DNA from: Pogonophryne albipinna
Taxonomy: Eukaryota > Chordata > Actinopteri > Perciformes > Artedidraconidae
Assembly (NCBI GenBank): GCA_028583405.1
Contig: JAPTMU010000088.1
Span: forward strand, 172,501 to 236,500
Length of the DNA stretch: 64,000 nt
Reading direction: 5' to 3'
The position numbers and the translations under genes are program-made. Positions within the stretch are counted from its first letter, which is position 1. Each line of letters opens with the position of its first letter. Positions 49,261-60,830 of this stretch are shown here, one piece after another. The notes under the pieces were generated by a model that searched no databases, was not told the DNA's origin, and saw nothing but the letters and a program-made list of their open reading frames with translations.

Positions 49261-51293
49261 GATTGGTGCAATCTAATCCTAACACATCATCTTAACCCTA
49301 ACCCCCATCTTAATTCAATCTGGGGTTTCTTATTTTTCTACAAACAAAATACTATGCTATCAGAATTATTTAAAAGGCACTTGCAATCCCATTACAACCC
49401 TTAAAAGTGGCTTCTTAAAAGGAAACGTTATCTTGCCTTTTCCATAAATACGATAAATGAAGGTTGGATAAGCAGTCTGGAATTCTAAATATACGTCCTT
49501 CGAGTAAACAAGTCGCCAAACTGCAGTGAGAACCGCAGCCTTTGAATCTGATATCTTAATGATGGCTGGGTTTTGTAAGCCTTGTTGGAGCCACTATGAA
49601 ACCAGCCGCTCATCTCCTGTTTCTGAGCGAGAGGCACTAAGGTTTACCAGTCGTTCCCTCGAGGCAGGAGGCCAGTCTATTACAGAAGCGTATTCCCATC
49701 CATCTTTCTGACACTGTGTCAACCAGAGAAGGTTTGTGTCTTGATTTTTAAATCTTTTCCGTTAATCATTTGGGCTTCCACCCCCAAATCTTCACAGTGC
49801 GATATCCCTCCCTTTGAAGAATTCCTCACAAATCATACAGCACAGAAGCGTATCCATACTGCGCACAAGGTAAACACAATTAATATGTTTGTCGATGCAG
49901 TTTATTGGGCTTGTCTGTGCACAAGCAGTTCATTATCTCGAGGGGTAGTGCAGTAAGTAACGTCCTGCAGACTTTGATGAAAAGACAGGAAACTGAAAAC
50001 CCGCTCGCATACTTGATTTGTGCCCACAGCAGGCATCAGGTTTTACCCGGAGACTGATGTTATGGTAATGGATACGGAGGGGCAGCCACCAGGCAGCCAT
50101 TCACGCTATCGATTTGGCAGAGATATTTTCCAGAGTAATCAAAGAGCTGTGAAATCCTGACTCTGCGAGTGCCCCGAGCTTCAGGGACCAGCAACAGGAT
50201 TGCTTTCCCTGGTGAAGTTGAGTAAACTGATACGTTTGAGTGGGGGCGATCCAGCTGGAGTCTACCAACTTGAATCTGAGGTCAGTGGACCCCCAAACTG
50301 ACCCTTATACTTTGTTGTTGGAGTGTAAACAGCTGGTGATGAGGCACTACTCGTGTTAAGAGAGTTACAACACAATACTTCCTACTTGTGACTATACAAG
50401 CAGCCATTTTAGTGTCATTTTGCAATAGGTACTTCTAAAACTGGTTAATTTAAGTCCACTTCAATGAACTACAGATGTATACTTCTCATGTGATACTAGT
50501 ACTATACTTCATTCAATGCATACAAAAACTGAAGTGTATACTATTGAGTTTATTTTGCTGCATGTACTATAACAAATATCATAATCTGACTCGCTTCAAT
50601 GCTGATTCACCAGTACATAAATAATGCCTTCAAAATGTCTGTAGTTTAAAAGGTATCCATAATTATGCAAAGTTGTTCATGTTACTTTATTAGTTGAGAA
50701 AAAAATCTGTACTAATTTAAGTAAAAATCCATTATGCTTCACTCCAAACCTCACACACTTGTTCTCCCTTTCTGGGCATTTGATATTCATCCTGGATCCC
50801 ACAGTTCTGGCCACCAGGAATACACTTTGATATGTTCCTCCAGAAGTATTCTTCATTTCGCTCAACTCCCAGGCACAGTGCTCCAGGCTGCAAATCGAAC
50901 ACGCAGTCATTCAGCATGCTTCTCGTCAGTGAGAGGTCAGCGAGGGGGCGATGAAGTGGACAGGATGCTTGTAATATATGTACTGCATTGAATAACTGCA
51001 TGCATTAACTGCATTTTGGTTAAACCGTGGATATTTAAAACTAATTTACATGATCAGTATTTCCCTCCCACGTGATGCATTTGCATTACCCATGGGAAGA
51101 CTTTTGATCTCGTGCTCTCTTCATCAATTAAAGTTCATGTTAAATAAGAACAGTAATGTGAATGTTAAAGGGTATAGAAGCTGAAGATGTACCACACATT
51201 TTCCACATGTATTATGTATTTGGGTTATGTTTCTATCGTGACATCTCGGGAGAATTTATTAGAATTTAGCGAAAAGATCCATTTGGTTTAAAG
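49255..51293. other. Single-copy-like noncoding DNA
   Basis: Two kilobases with no transposon end or domain-bearing ORF. A short CTTAACCCTAACCCCCATCT at about 49291 is telomere-like but only two units long. Confidence 0.5.
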
Positions 51294-51640
51294 CAGGGGG
51301 GTCAAACTCAAATACACAGTGGGCCAAAATAAAAAATGGGTACTAGTCGAGGGCCGGACTGGTTCAATGTTTATTGCAAAACGTATTGAAATGAACTTAT
51401 TGCACATATTAAACCTGGAACTAACAAAGCTTAAATGATTGCCTATAAAAACAACATTAAATAATCAGTTGCATTCATTTCTTATGGCTCTATCTGCAGC
51501 TTTTCCAGAGTCATTTCTTATGATTACATTTTTCCACAGGCCAACAACAGCCTCAAAAAACTATTTCCCTCAAAGAGAAAACCAAACATGCCCTGTTGTC
51601 TCAAGAAACAAAGTGCAGAAGGAAACATCCATGTAAACTC
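51294..51640. mobile_element. Partial hAT-type element
   Basis: The left end CAGGGGGGTCAAACTCAAAT, followed by GTGGGCCAAAATAAAAAATG and GAGGGCCGGACTGGTTCAAT, is typical of a Charlie-like hAT and related to the 3408 family at the terminus only. No matching right end is found, so the element is truncated and its right border approximate. Confidence 0.6.
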
Positions 51641-51834
51641 AAGTGGTGATAGTTTGGACAAACATACAACTGCAAGGTAGTGAATCTAATTTAGCTTTTT
51701 ATATATCTTTAATTTATCTTAAATCAGATGTTAAACAAGAATGAAAAGTATGTTTTCAAAGTCATTTCGTCAGTTCGTCATTTTTAGACACACCTCTATG
51801 TGATATAATCTCTGCTACAACAACAGCTCATTCA

Positions 51835-52022
51835 TTACATGTTACTTGTTAGACACTTTTATCCAAAGCGACTTACATACTCAACACTGTGGACAATCCC
51901 CACCGGAGCACTTTGGGGTGAAGTGTCTCAGGGACACAACGACATGCTGACTGCAGTGGGGTTTGAACCTGTGACCCCCTGATCTGAACACCAACGCACA
52001 ACCCACTGCGCCACATGCCTCC
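51835..52022 (-). mobile_element. tRNA-derived SINE
   Basis: Read on the minus strand, the head GAGGCATGTGGCGCAGTGGG contains a pol III A-box (TGGCGCAGTGG, plus-strand 52003-52013). The B-box GGTTCAAACC lies at 51960-51969 about 35 bp downstream. The body then leads to GTAAGTCGCTTTGGATAAAA and GTGTCTAACAAGTAACATGT, the tail shared by several fish SINE families. It is not a functional tRNA gene because no cloverleaf follows. GTAATG-like words flank both sides as a weak duplication. Confidence 0.8.
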
Positions 52023-53065
52023 TACATTACACCCTCAATCTCTGATAAAAGCACGTTTCTAAAAATAAATCAAATGTGTAGCCGTCGGCAAAATTGTGAT
52101 CTTTTAATATTTGTGTAACATACAGCACTGTATTTATATGTTCTTTAGTTGAATGTAACTTTCTAAGGAAACGGTGTCTTGGCTCACGACTAGATGCCAA
52201 TCGTTGCATGAGGATTTCTGGAGTTATCAAGATTTACACTGAATGATCGAGCCTAATGGCATCGGGGGGATGTCCTCAGATCCCTTATTTTTATTTTATG
52301 GCCTGAGACAGGATAGGGGGGATAACCTCATCACGCAGGCGACTCATTATTGCGACTCATCTTCTCTGCCATTGATTGCTTCCAGCATTTGGGAATGGAG
52401 TCCTCCGTATAACTCGCCCTAAATACCTGCATCAATCCTGTATGAAGTGATGGATATTCTGCAATTACACATGGGTGCATCTTCCTTATGCAATTGGATC
52501 ATTTCTTTATGATAATTGTGCCATTTAGCTGCTGTATTTAACATCCATATATACTTGATTTTTAAACCTCTATGTATAGCGTGTAAGTGTTTAGATTATT
52601 AAAGGACTATATATTCTCTTGCTCAGCATTACTGTTCATTCGATGCCCCACATGCTTGCACAACTTGTGACTGTGCATCAACACTAGGGGATACTGCCTT
52701 GCTCCATGGCACTTACACACTACTAAGGAAAGAAAGTGGTGCGTCTCATCTTTTTGACAAAAAAGCAGTTTTTCCAAGCCGTAATCCTGACAGTATACAC
52801 TCTTTGATCTTGTTTCTTTGTGTTCGGAGAGCTTCCTTGTCATTTGATGTTATCTCAGGGGCAATATCTCATGGAAATTCATGTAAAAGGAAATCGTTAC
52901 TTCACTGTCTTTGTACAATCTTTGCATGTGGTGAATTGTCTACGAAACAACCTCGCCTATAGTCTTTACACAAAGGTTTGATAGATAATCCTGTACCTTT
53001 TTGAGGTCATAGGTCAGATCAGACTCTGAACTTTGCAGGTTCATGCTTTGTGTTCTCAGACTGTT
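52023..53065. other. Noncoding DNA, no feature seen
   Basis: No repeat ends or exons recognised. Confidence 0.45.
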
Positions 53066-54245
53066 TTAAGAGGACATATTCTGCTCATCTTCAGGTTCAT
53101 ATCAGTATGTAGTGTCTCTACTTTAAAGAGTCCTCTCCTGCTGATGTTCAGGTGTATATCAGTATGTAGTGTCTCTACTTTAAAGAGTCCTCTCCTGCTG
53201 ATGTTCAGGTGTATATCAGTATGTAGTGTCTCTACTTTAAAGAGTCCTCTCCTGCTGATGTTCAGGTGTATATCAGTATGTAGTGTCTCTACTTTAAAGA
53301 GTTCTCTCCTGCTGATGTTCAGGTGTATATCAGTATGTAGTGTCTCTACTTTAAAGAGTCCTCTCCTGCTGATGTTCAGGTGTATATCAGTATGTAGTGT
53401 CTCTACTTTAAAGAGTCCTCTCCTGCTGATGTTCAGGTGTATATCAGTATGTAGTGTCTCTACTTTAAAGAGTCCTCTCCTGCTGATGTTCAGGTGTATA
53501 TCAGTATGTAGTGTCTCTACTTTAAAGAGTCCTCTCCTGCTGATGTTCAGGTGTATATCAGTATGTAGTGTCTCTGCTTTAAAGAGTCCTCTCCTGCTGA
53601 TGTTCAGGTGTATATCAGTATGTAGTGTCTCTACTTTAAAGAGTCCTCTCCTGCTGATGTTCAGGTGTATATCAGTATGTAGTGTCTCTGCTTTAAAGAG
53701 TCCTCTCCTGCTGATGTTCAGGTGTATATCAGTATGTAGTGTCTCTACTTTAAAGAGTCCTCTCCTGCTGATGTTCAGGTGTATATCAGTATGTAGTGTC
53801 TCTGCTTTAAAGAGTCCTCTCCTGCTGATGTTCAGGTGTATATCAGTATGTAGTGTCTCTACTTTAAAGAGTCCTCTCCTGCTGATGTTCAGGTGTATAT
53901 CAGTATGTAGTGTCTCTACTGGGACATGTCTCCATGCTTTAATGTTCAAAAAGCTCTTTATTTTCTCATACTGCCTGTGCTGCAGCACCTATGTTCACCC
54001 TCTGTCTGAAACCAGAGCCCAGTCTGCTCTGATTGGTTAGCTGGTCGGCTCTGTTGTGATTGGTCAACCGCTTAGAGATGTCTCGCCTCTTAGCCTATCA
54101 AAGGCAATGTGTTGGAGAGTTAGCCAATAGAAGTGTTACATAGTGATGTCAAATTGGGTTTCAGGTATTGGGGGAGTGTGGGAGAGAAACTTTGTGATGT
54201 TAGCCTTTGCAGACCATTTACATGCACACAAACCCATATAACACC
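53066..54245 (+). mobile_element. F1 MITE copy with a 14-unit 57-bp minisatellite
   Basis: It begins TTAA-GAGGACATATTCTGCTC, enters the array at about 53097, and leaves it at 53921 into GGGACATGTCTCCATGC and the rest of the F1 interior, ending near CCATATAACACCCTACAG. A right TTAA terminus is not clear. The order is the same as at 10.9 kb. Confidence 0.8.
53097..53921. repeat. 57-bp minisatellite, about 14.5 units, partly 114-bp higher-order
   Basis: The unit is the same as at 10936. Most units are identical; the exceptions are one TTCTCTCC unit at about 53301 and three units with CTCTGC in place of CTCTAC at 53576, 53690 and 53804. Those three are exactly 114 bp apart, a two-unit higher-order period. 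Both strands are open (335 and 310 codons) only because of the 57-bp period. Confidence 0.97.
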
Positions 54246-54829
54246 CTACAGGAGATGTGCCGCCCCTTTCTTTCTTCTCAACTTTCCTTGTATTCATTCT
54301 GCTTTTCTGAATGGAGTCCTCAAAGCTTTACATATAGCACGTTCAAACCCTGCAGGATAAACAAACGTATTGTATATCTGGCACCTGTGATCACACTTGA
54401 TGTAACAATTACAACAGCCGTGAAGCTGTAAACACATCACTACAAACATTTCCACCGGCTTTGTTATTCCGACATTGCGTTGCCCTTTATCTCCCTGCTG
54501 TTGTAAACTTTGACTCCAAACTAATTGTATTTGCTTTAGCACATTTCAGATATTATACCTGAAACAATTGTTGTGATTCACTTGGATAATGGTGTTTGAC
54601 TTCTGAAATTGAGGCCACATAAATCAATCATCAAAATGACCAATATTACCTCTTCAAAACATGTCATAACAGATGCACTGAGACACGGTACTATTTGGCT
54701 TAGGATAGACAAATAAACTAATTCCTCTTGTTTTGAAGCCAGGTGGTTTACACATCATTGTTATTGAATAGCCTCATTAAGTAAACAATGTGAAATATAT
54801 CCCATCATTGCTGAGAAAGAGCTTTTATA
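54246..54829. other. Noncoding DNA, no feature seen
   Basis: No element ends or exons recognised. Confidence 0.45.
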
Positions 54830-54833
54830 TTAA

Positions 54834-55491
54834 AGGGCCCATGTCATGCTTTTCCGGTCATTACCCGTCCCCTTGTGTTATTAAGGTTTTTCTGCATGTA
54901 AACGGTCTGCAGAGTCACAAACCCTCAAAGTACTAAGCGAGTAAAACTCTAACACAGAGAAGACCTGTCTATGCTGCCCCAGAACGCCTCCTTGGGGATT
55001 TCTCTTTTTCCATAGTTTGCTTCCTGGGTTCTGTGACGTGTGAAAACCCAAATCAACAACAAATGACCTGATTGGCCCAAATGGACCAATCCGCGGAGCT
55101 CCTCACACACCAGGATCCCTTGGCTAACTAACAGGGAGTCCCATTGACTTGCATAGAGCTCCCTGAACGCTGGTAATAGACGAGTTGGGATGGCGGAGAA
55201 ATGCTCTCCGCAGACCCATTCTCACAGCGTTATAAACCTTTTTCTTACTCAATATCAAGCCACACTTATTGTTTTTACTTCGGCTGTGAGTGTTTGTGTG
55301 TGCTCAGGATGAGTTTAGCTTGTTCTCGCTGTATCGCCGACCCGGAAACCTGTCCGCTCCTCGCAGCAGCAACGAGCCTCGCAAGTCGCAACGTCCCGAC
55401 CAATCAGAGCACACTGGGCTCACAGGGAGGGGGGGGGAGGAGCTCCAACAAGCCGTGTAGGACAGAGAGTGAATACACATACATGGGACCT
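54834..55491 (-). mobile_element. TTAA MITE, AGGTCCCATGTCATG family, copy C
   Basis: TTAA at 54830-54833 and 55492-55495. The left end AGGGCCCATGTCATG carries one change and the right end CATGGGACCT is short. Relative to copies A, B and D, about 110 bp between GAATACACATA and the terminus is deleted, leaving only 10 bp of right terminal repeat. It shares the GTTCTGTGACGTGTGAAAAC segment with copy A. Confidence 0.88.
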
Positions 55492-55631
55492 TTAATGGCT
55501 GTGTAGGTACTAAAATATACCTTGGTGAAGTTGAGTGATAAAAGCAAATACATATTATAATAATCTAAAAAAAGGAAATATAATAAACATGTATGTAACT
55601 ATGGCACTCTCTTCTGTTAAGGTCTCACTTT

Positions 55632-55830
55632 GTGATGTAAACTCATACAAAGCATATTTGTTATTTTTATTACAACAAATTATGTAAAGTAAACTAATAC
55701 ATAGCATATATTTGTTTTATTATATATTATGTTGTAAAATAAACAACCATGTATTTGCTTTATTAGAATATGTAGTGTAAAGTCAACTAATTCATAGCAT
55801 GCATTTTCTCTATTCGTAAAGTAATAAATG
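55632..55830. repeat. Diverged tandem repeat, about 50-bp unit, 4 copies
   Basis: TAAACTCATACAAAGCATAT, TAAACTAATACATAGCATAT, a CAACCATGTATTTGC form and CAACTAATTCATAGCATGCA recur with TTTGTTTTATTATAT-like spacers and TGTAAAGT junctions. Units have diverged by substitutions and indels. Confidence 0.65.
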
Positions 55831-57062
55831 GCATCATTATAAATGGTGCAGCGTCCACGTGTTCAGCCATGTAATCCTATGTGTAATTGAGGCACACTTT
55901 CCCAACAATGTGCAGAATAATGAAGCCGTTTCTGTCTATGGTTCCTTATAGAAATTGAAGTGCGTACCCATAATAACTCTGTTGTGTGCGAGCCCCCCCC
56001 CCCCACACCCTCCTCATAAGCTGCTTACAGAACAACAATGGGTTTTGTTTGCATTGCGGATGAGAGGGCCTCCAAAGACACAATTTAATGAACATGGAGG
56101 TCATTTTTTTTCATATGCTGTAGTGTGTACAGTTGCGTGTATTGTTGCTACACGAAATAATTGTGGTTTATAGGTGAAGAGGCTCTGTCTGGGGGTTAAG
56201 CGCTTTAATAACTGAGCGGGGAACGCGTGTGGGCAAACAATATGTGTAAATGTTAATGAAGCATTAGGCCCCCCTGGTCAGAATGTCTGCTTTCAGACAT
56301 GAGATAATGCGGGAAATTTATTTTGCTGACGTTATATAAGACATTCTTTATAAACAATGTTTTTATTAATACAATGATCTTACTCGCATGCCAGTAGAGA
56401 TAAAGCCCCTTAGGGGAATGGGAATTATCTCAAGCCGACATATCATTTTATGACCCTGCTTGATTGTGGGTAGTAATATTTTTAATTGACCATTGCACCC
56501 TTTCTATAACTACTGACCGCATTGCAACGTAAAGCCGTGTTCAGCGGTGAAATCATTCTGCAACAGAGATCATTTCCTCTTGGTCAGACTTATCTACGTA
56601 GCCGTCTCATTACATGTGAGTTATTGCAGCAGATGAGCAGTACTGTAGCATCAGACACTCATAAATATGCCATAATAGCACTTAATTGCAGAACTTCTTT
56701 TGTTAGTGGGTGGTGCGTGAAGCCTCAGATCAATACTGAGGTGCAGGTTGATGGTTTTGGGCAGGCAGCTCTTGGGACATGCCTCTCTAGGGAAGACCGT
56801 AAGTGAGGACCCTGCCAGACTCTCTTTGTTTCCACTCTGCACTTTCTTTACTTTCACCTCCCTGCCCCACCTTACCCCCCCGCCGCCTCCTCATAATGAA
56901 CCCTAAGGCGGAAGGAAAGCACTTATTTCTAACCCCGCCCCCTCTGCTCCCTAATGCACCTCCACAGACCAGACTACAATTAAAATGTCAGCACAAATTC
57001 CAACCCTCCTGTATTATTTAAAGCACCCAAAGCTGCTGCCGACGCTGCATCTACAGTGTTTC
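55831..57062. other. Noncoding DNA, no feature seen
   Basis: Contains C-runs (55992-56004) and an AT-rich block at 56330-56370; no exon or element ends recognised. Confidence 0.45.
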
Positions 57063-57745
57063 CCCTATAATAATAATAATAATAATAATAATAAATTATA
57101 TTTCTGTAGCGCTTTTTTTGAACCCAAAGACGCTTTACATTTGGGAGGGAGGGTAGACAAACAAAACAAAAAAGAAACAAAGAAACAAAGAAACAAAACA
57201 AAACAGAAAGGCAGTCAGGAGGAAGTTGGTTGAGAGGGGGGGGGGGGGGCTTATGGATACAGAGTTGAAGAGGTGGGTTTTGAGGCGGGACTGGAACAGG
57301 GTGAGGGACTCAGACTCACGGAGGTCTTGGGGGAGGGAGTTCCAGAGCTTCGGGGCTGCCACAGAGAAGGCTCTATCCCCGAAGCTCCGGAGTTTGGCCT
57401 TGGGGGTGGAAAGCAAACCGGCTGAGGTGGGTCTGAGGGACCGGGGTGGTTGGTAGAGGATGAGGAGGTCAGTGAGGTGGAGGGCTTTGTAGGTGAGGAC
57501 CAGGAGTTTGTAATGTATGCGGTGTGAAACGGGGAGCCTTTGAGGACCGGGGTAATGTGATGCCATGACTTGGTGTGGGTGAGGAATCTGGCGGCTGCGT
57601 TCTGGGCACGCTGGAGTCTACTGAGGGATGTAGTGCTGATGCCGTAGAGGAGTGAGTTGCAATAGTCAAGGCGGGAGGAGATGAAGGCGTGAATGAGTCG
57701 CTCAGCTGCAGGGCGGGTGAGAGAGGGAGCCGCAGCGCCGCTATT
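57063..57745 (-). pseudogene. L2/CR1-like LINE 3' end, frameshifted ORF2 C-terminus
   Basis: On the minus strand, LTRPAAERLIHAFISSRLDY then CNSLLYGISTTSLSRLQRAQ and NAAARFLTHTKSWHHITPVL lie in one frame (57720-57560). LLVLTYKALH, then SLRPTSAGLLSTPKAKLRSF and GDRAFSVAAPKLWNSLPQDL continue in another (57500-57290). One frameshift near 57550 separates them. The element ends in an (ATT)n tail at 57068-57094. It is a different subfamily from the 31.8-kb L2 (closer to the copy at 1015). Confidence 0.85.
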
Positions 57746-57841
57746 TTTAGTTTTTGATTGTTTGTTATGTGGATTTGTAGTATTTGTGTAATAAAGGTGT
57801 ATTTTTGCTAAATCTTGAGACATTGCCACTGTATGTACTGG

Positions 57842-58304
57842 CAGGGCCGATTTTTGACATGGGCGCTGTAAGTGATGAAAGTGGGGGATGTTGGCTTATC
57901 AGGCGCCCGCAGCTCACAGCCAAAGTGCGAGCATGCGAGAGAGGGCGCACCGGTACCGGCGCTGTTGTTATTAGAATCTGGTGCTATGCTAACGGATATA
58001 AGAAGTAGATGTTTCTACAACCAGGAGGGAGAGCTCTCCTGTCAGACTGAGAGGCTCAGTGAGGTAAAAAAAAAAATCTTCCCGGGGGGGCATACCCCCG
58101 GACCCCCCTAGAGGATGTGACGTCCACCCCCCAATTAAAACATGTTCATACAATACTGAATACATTTGAAGCCATTTTGACATATATTACCTATGTCAAT
58201 AAGCTTCTGTTTTTGTAGTGTATTTGTCTTTTGTAGAGATTTTTCATTTATTCTTTACATACAAAATCTCGCCTAGGGCAGCAAATTGGCTAGAACCGGC
58301 CCTG
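57842..58304. mobile_element. hAT-like MITE, 463 bp
   Basis: The left end CAGGGCCGATTTTTGAC and right end TGGCTAGAACCGGCCCTG are inverted repeats. The flanks TGTACTGG and GTACCTCA share only GTAC, so the duplication is not clear. An internal CCGGGGGGGCATACCCCCGG is palindromic. Confidence 0.65.
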
Positions 58305-58365
58305 GTACCTCAAGAGCCTTTCTTGTGCTGGCAGACACATAGAAACAAATTGGCGGGGCACACTT

Positions 58366-58745
58366 CCAATCCAATCCAATCCAACTTTATTTATATAGCA
58401 CTTTAAAACCTTCAAACCAAAGTGCTGTACAGAGAGATAAGCTCACAAAACATAAAATAAATACATTTAAAATAAAAGATACAAACACAAAAATAACCAG
58501 AATAAACTTAATAATAAAAAAACAAAACAGCCATATAATAAAAACAATAGACCACTGAAAGCAAATAAAAGCAACAATCTACTTGTTTACGAATGCTAAG
58601 GAGAAGAGGTGGGTTTTAAGACAGGATTTAAAAACAGACAGTGTGGGAGCCTGTCTGATTAACAAGGGCAGGTGGTTCCACAGTTTAGGGGCGGCAGCAG
58701 AGAAAGCACAGTCCCCTCTGCACTTTGCACGTGCACACACTAAAA
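58366..58745 (-). pseudogene. L2-like LINE 3' end
   Basis: The minus strand of 58740-58585 encodes GDCAFSAAAPKLWNHLPLLI, RQAPTLSVFKSCLKTHLFSL, then AFVNK, the C-terminus of L2-type ORF2. The 3' UTR follows with AGTGCTATATAAATAAAGTT and a GGATTG repeat tail. It is 5'-truncated to the last 50 codons. Confidence 0.85.
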
Positions 58746-59248
58746 TGACTCCATCCTAGTGGAAACACTGATCTATAACCGAGTGTGAGACAAAAGAAGG
58801 TGTGGCCATACAGTATGTCTGAGCCTTTAGCCAGGCAATGAGAAAAATAAGAAGCTTAATAATACAGAACCAATTAAGCTGTTTTCAAATGAGTCAACAA
58901 GCCTGGAATCAACAAGTCCCTGGACACAGCAGCGTGTGATTGACACTGCTAATTTGACTCACATTTTCATATTGAAGTAAGCTATCTAACTGGTGAGGAT
59001 TTCTGACAGCCTTTCCAGCCAATTACCATATAGGGAACTTTTTAATACAAGTATTATTTTTGCCTTTCACCCTTTAGCATAAACTGTATGTATAAGACAT
59101 AGACACTGTTTGATCGCCCATTGGTTTCTGCATTTTGGTTTTAAGCTCATGTGTAATTTTGGCAACCACCATCTTGTATTTTAAGAACCATAATTGACAC
59201 CAGAGGCTGGAGCTACAGTAACATGTACATTAACTGTTTAAATGGTAG
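58746..59248. other. Noncoding DNA, no feature seen
   Basis: No element ends or exons recognised. Confidence 0.45.
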
Positions 59249-59256
59249 CCTCATCC

Positions 59257-59403
59257 CAGGGGCGGACTGGGGGGGGGGGAAGTGGACCGGGGATGAATGG
59301 ACAGACAGGCCCACTTAATGCGCGGCATGTATTGTATTGTACGACGCACAGCACCGGCCCACAAGGAAAAATCCCGGTATTCCCGATGGCCAGTCCACGC
59401 CTG
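59257..59403. mobile_element. Very short hAT-type MITE, 147 bp, exact 8-bp TSD
   Basis: The left end CAGGGGCGGACTGGG and right end TGGCCAGTCCACGCCTG are inverted repeats flanked by an exact CCTCATCC at 59249-59256 and 59404-59411. Confidence 0.92.
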
Positions 59404-59411
59404 CCTCATCC

Positions 59412-59699
59412 CAACGTAAACACTTCATTATTTTTATTTCACTCTAAATGGGACCAATTCTGTAAGGGGAGATGCCATATTATCTGTGATGACAACCATT
59501 TTTCATCAACTGTTTTTGTCTTTTATGTTTACATTTATTTGCAAGAGTAGATTATTCAAACCCTTACTAAGTCATTACAAATACTAAATAAATAAAAAAA
59601 GTTACTAAATGAACATCATGCTCTCTTGAAGAAGACATTAAGTGATTACCGGCACACACACATGCAAATATATTTAACAATCCAGAGTCAAATAGGTAT
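59412..59699. other. Noncoding DNA, no feature seen
   Basis: AT-rich; nothing recognised. Confidence 0.45.
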
Positions 59700-59882
59700 A
59701 TATGTTCATTTAATTCAATTCTTATTTTAGCAGTTACATAATTATACCTGTATATATTTTGTGTATATTATCTTTAATTTTAATTATCTTGTGTGAATCT
59801 GTACTGTCCTGCTTTTCAACCTCACTCTGTTGATGCTTAAACTCCTAAAGGTCCATCTTATCGTATCTTATCTTATCGTACA
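59700..59882 (+). repeat. Rex1-like LINE 3' end (tentative)
   Basis: TACTGTCCTGCTTTTCAACC and CTAAAGGTCCATCTTATCGT with TATCTTATCGTA units parallel the copy at 41.1 kb. Confidence 0.55.
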
Positions 59883-60830
59883 TGTCGGCTCATTTTCTCA
59901 TAGACTTCTATACAATCTGACTTATTTCTGAGACCAATGGAGTAGCCCCCTGCTGCCCATCTGAAAGAACGCACTCCCACATTGTTTTTAATTGTTTTAA
60001 CCTGTTTCCGCTTAGTGATTAAACTCAAAAGCAAAGGTGACCCATCATGATCCGTGCTTTGTATTGGATTTGATAGAATACTTCATAATGGATGGGGAGC
60101 TTTTCTTCTATAAATAATCAAACCATATTTAGTTTTAAAGGCTACACATTTCAGCTCCTGCCAAATAAATCGATGGGCAACCCAATCCCCAGCTGAGGAG
60201 AAGATACTCTCATTTTGTGTTGTGAGCTCCAAAAAAATAAATCTTATTTAGTATTGCGCTCTCCATGCCTCCTGTCCTGTGCAGGTCTGAATGGGCATCA
60301 GGTGCCTAGCGGGACTCACAGATCAGTGTTTTTCTTTGTTGTTTTTCTGGCATAAACACACAGATATATTCTGTTTGTTGTCTACGGGAGTCCCTTTGTT
60401 TTCTCTCCATTCGGGAAGGTGTGCTCATGCATAAAAAGCATCCCAAATCACGATGCCCGTTAAGGTGTCATCAAAAGGATGCTCCCGAATGTGCTGTGTA
60501 ATGTAGTTGGCGTGTTACGACTGCATAAGGCATCTATCGCCACATCATTTAGCAAAGCACCTTATGTCTGGTTCTCCGTAAAGAGTATTACCTCTGAGCA
60601 GCCGTCTAAATCACCCTCTGACATTTTATTGAATCACAACTGAATGCACATAAGCTACGTGCCTTAGTAGCTTTAAAGAAAGGATGTATGAACGGAGAAA
60701 AACAAACCAGCAGCCAGCACAGGAGCACCGCCTGCATACTGAAGCTCTGGCAAAGGATTAAAGAGACGATTGAGGAACAAACCAGGTTTAAAAATAAAAA
60801 GACTGAAGCTCCAAAAAGCATCCAGTTTTC
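59883..60830. other. Noncoding DNA, no feature seen
   Basis: Overlapping opposite-strand ORFs at 60606-60948 lack domains; no element ends recognised. Confidence 0.45.

Noticed and set aside
51960..52022. Functional tRNA gene
   Set aside because: A- and B-boxes are present but the head is attached to a SINE body and tail, and acceptor-stem pairing is not evident.
53097..53921. CRISPR-like array
   Set aside because: Units are contiguous with no unique spacers, the period is 57 bp and the context is a fish MITE; no cas genes.
53033..54040. 335- and 310-codon repeat ORFs
   Set aside because: Same 57-bp minisatellite; the ORF length simply follows unit number.
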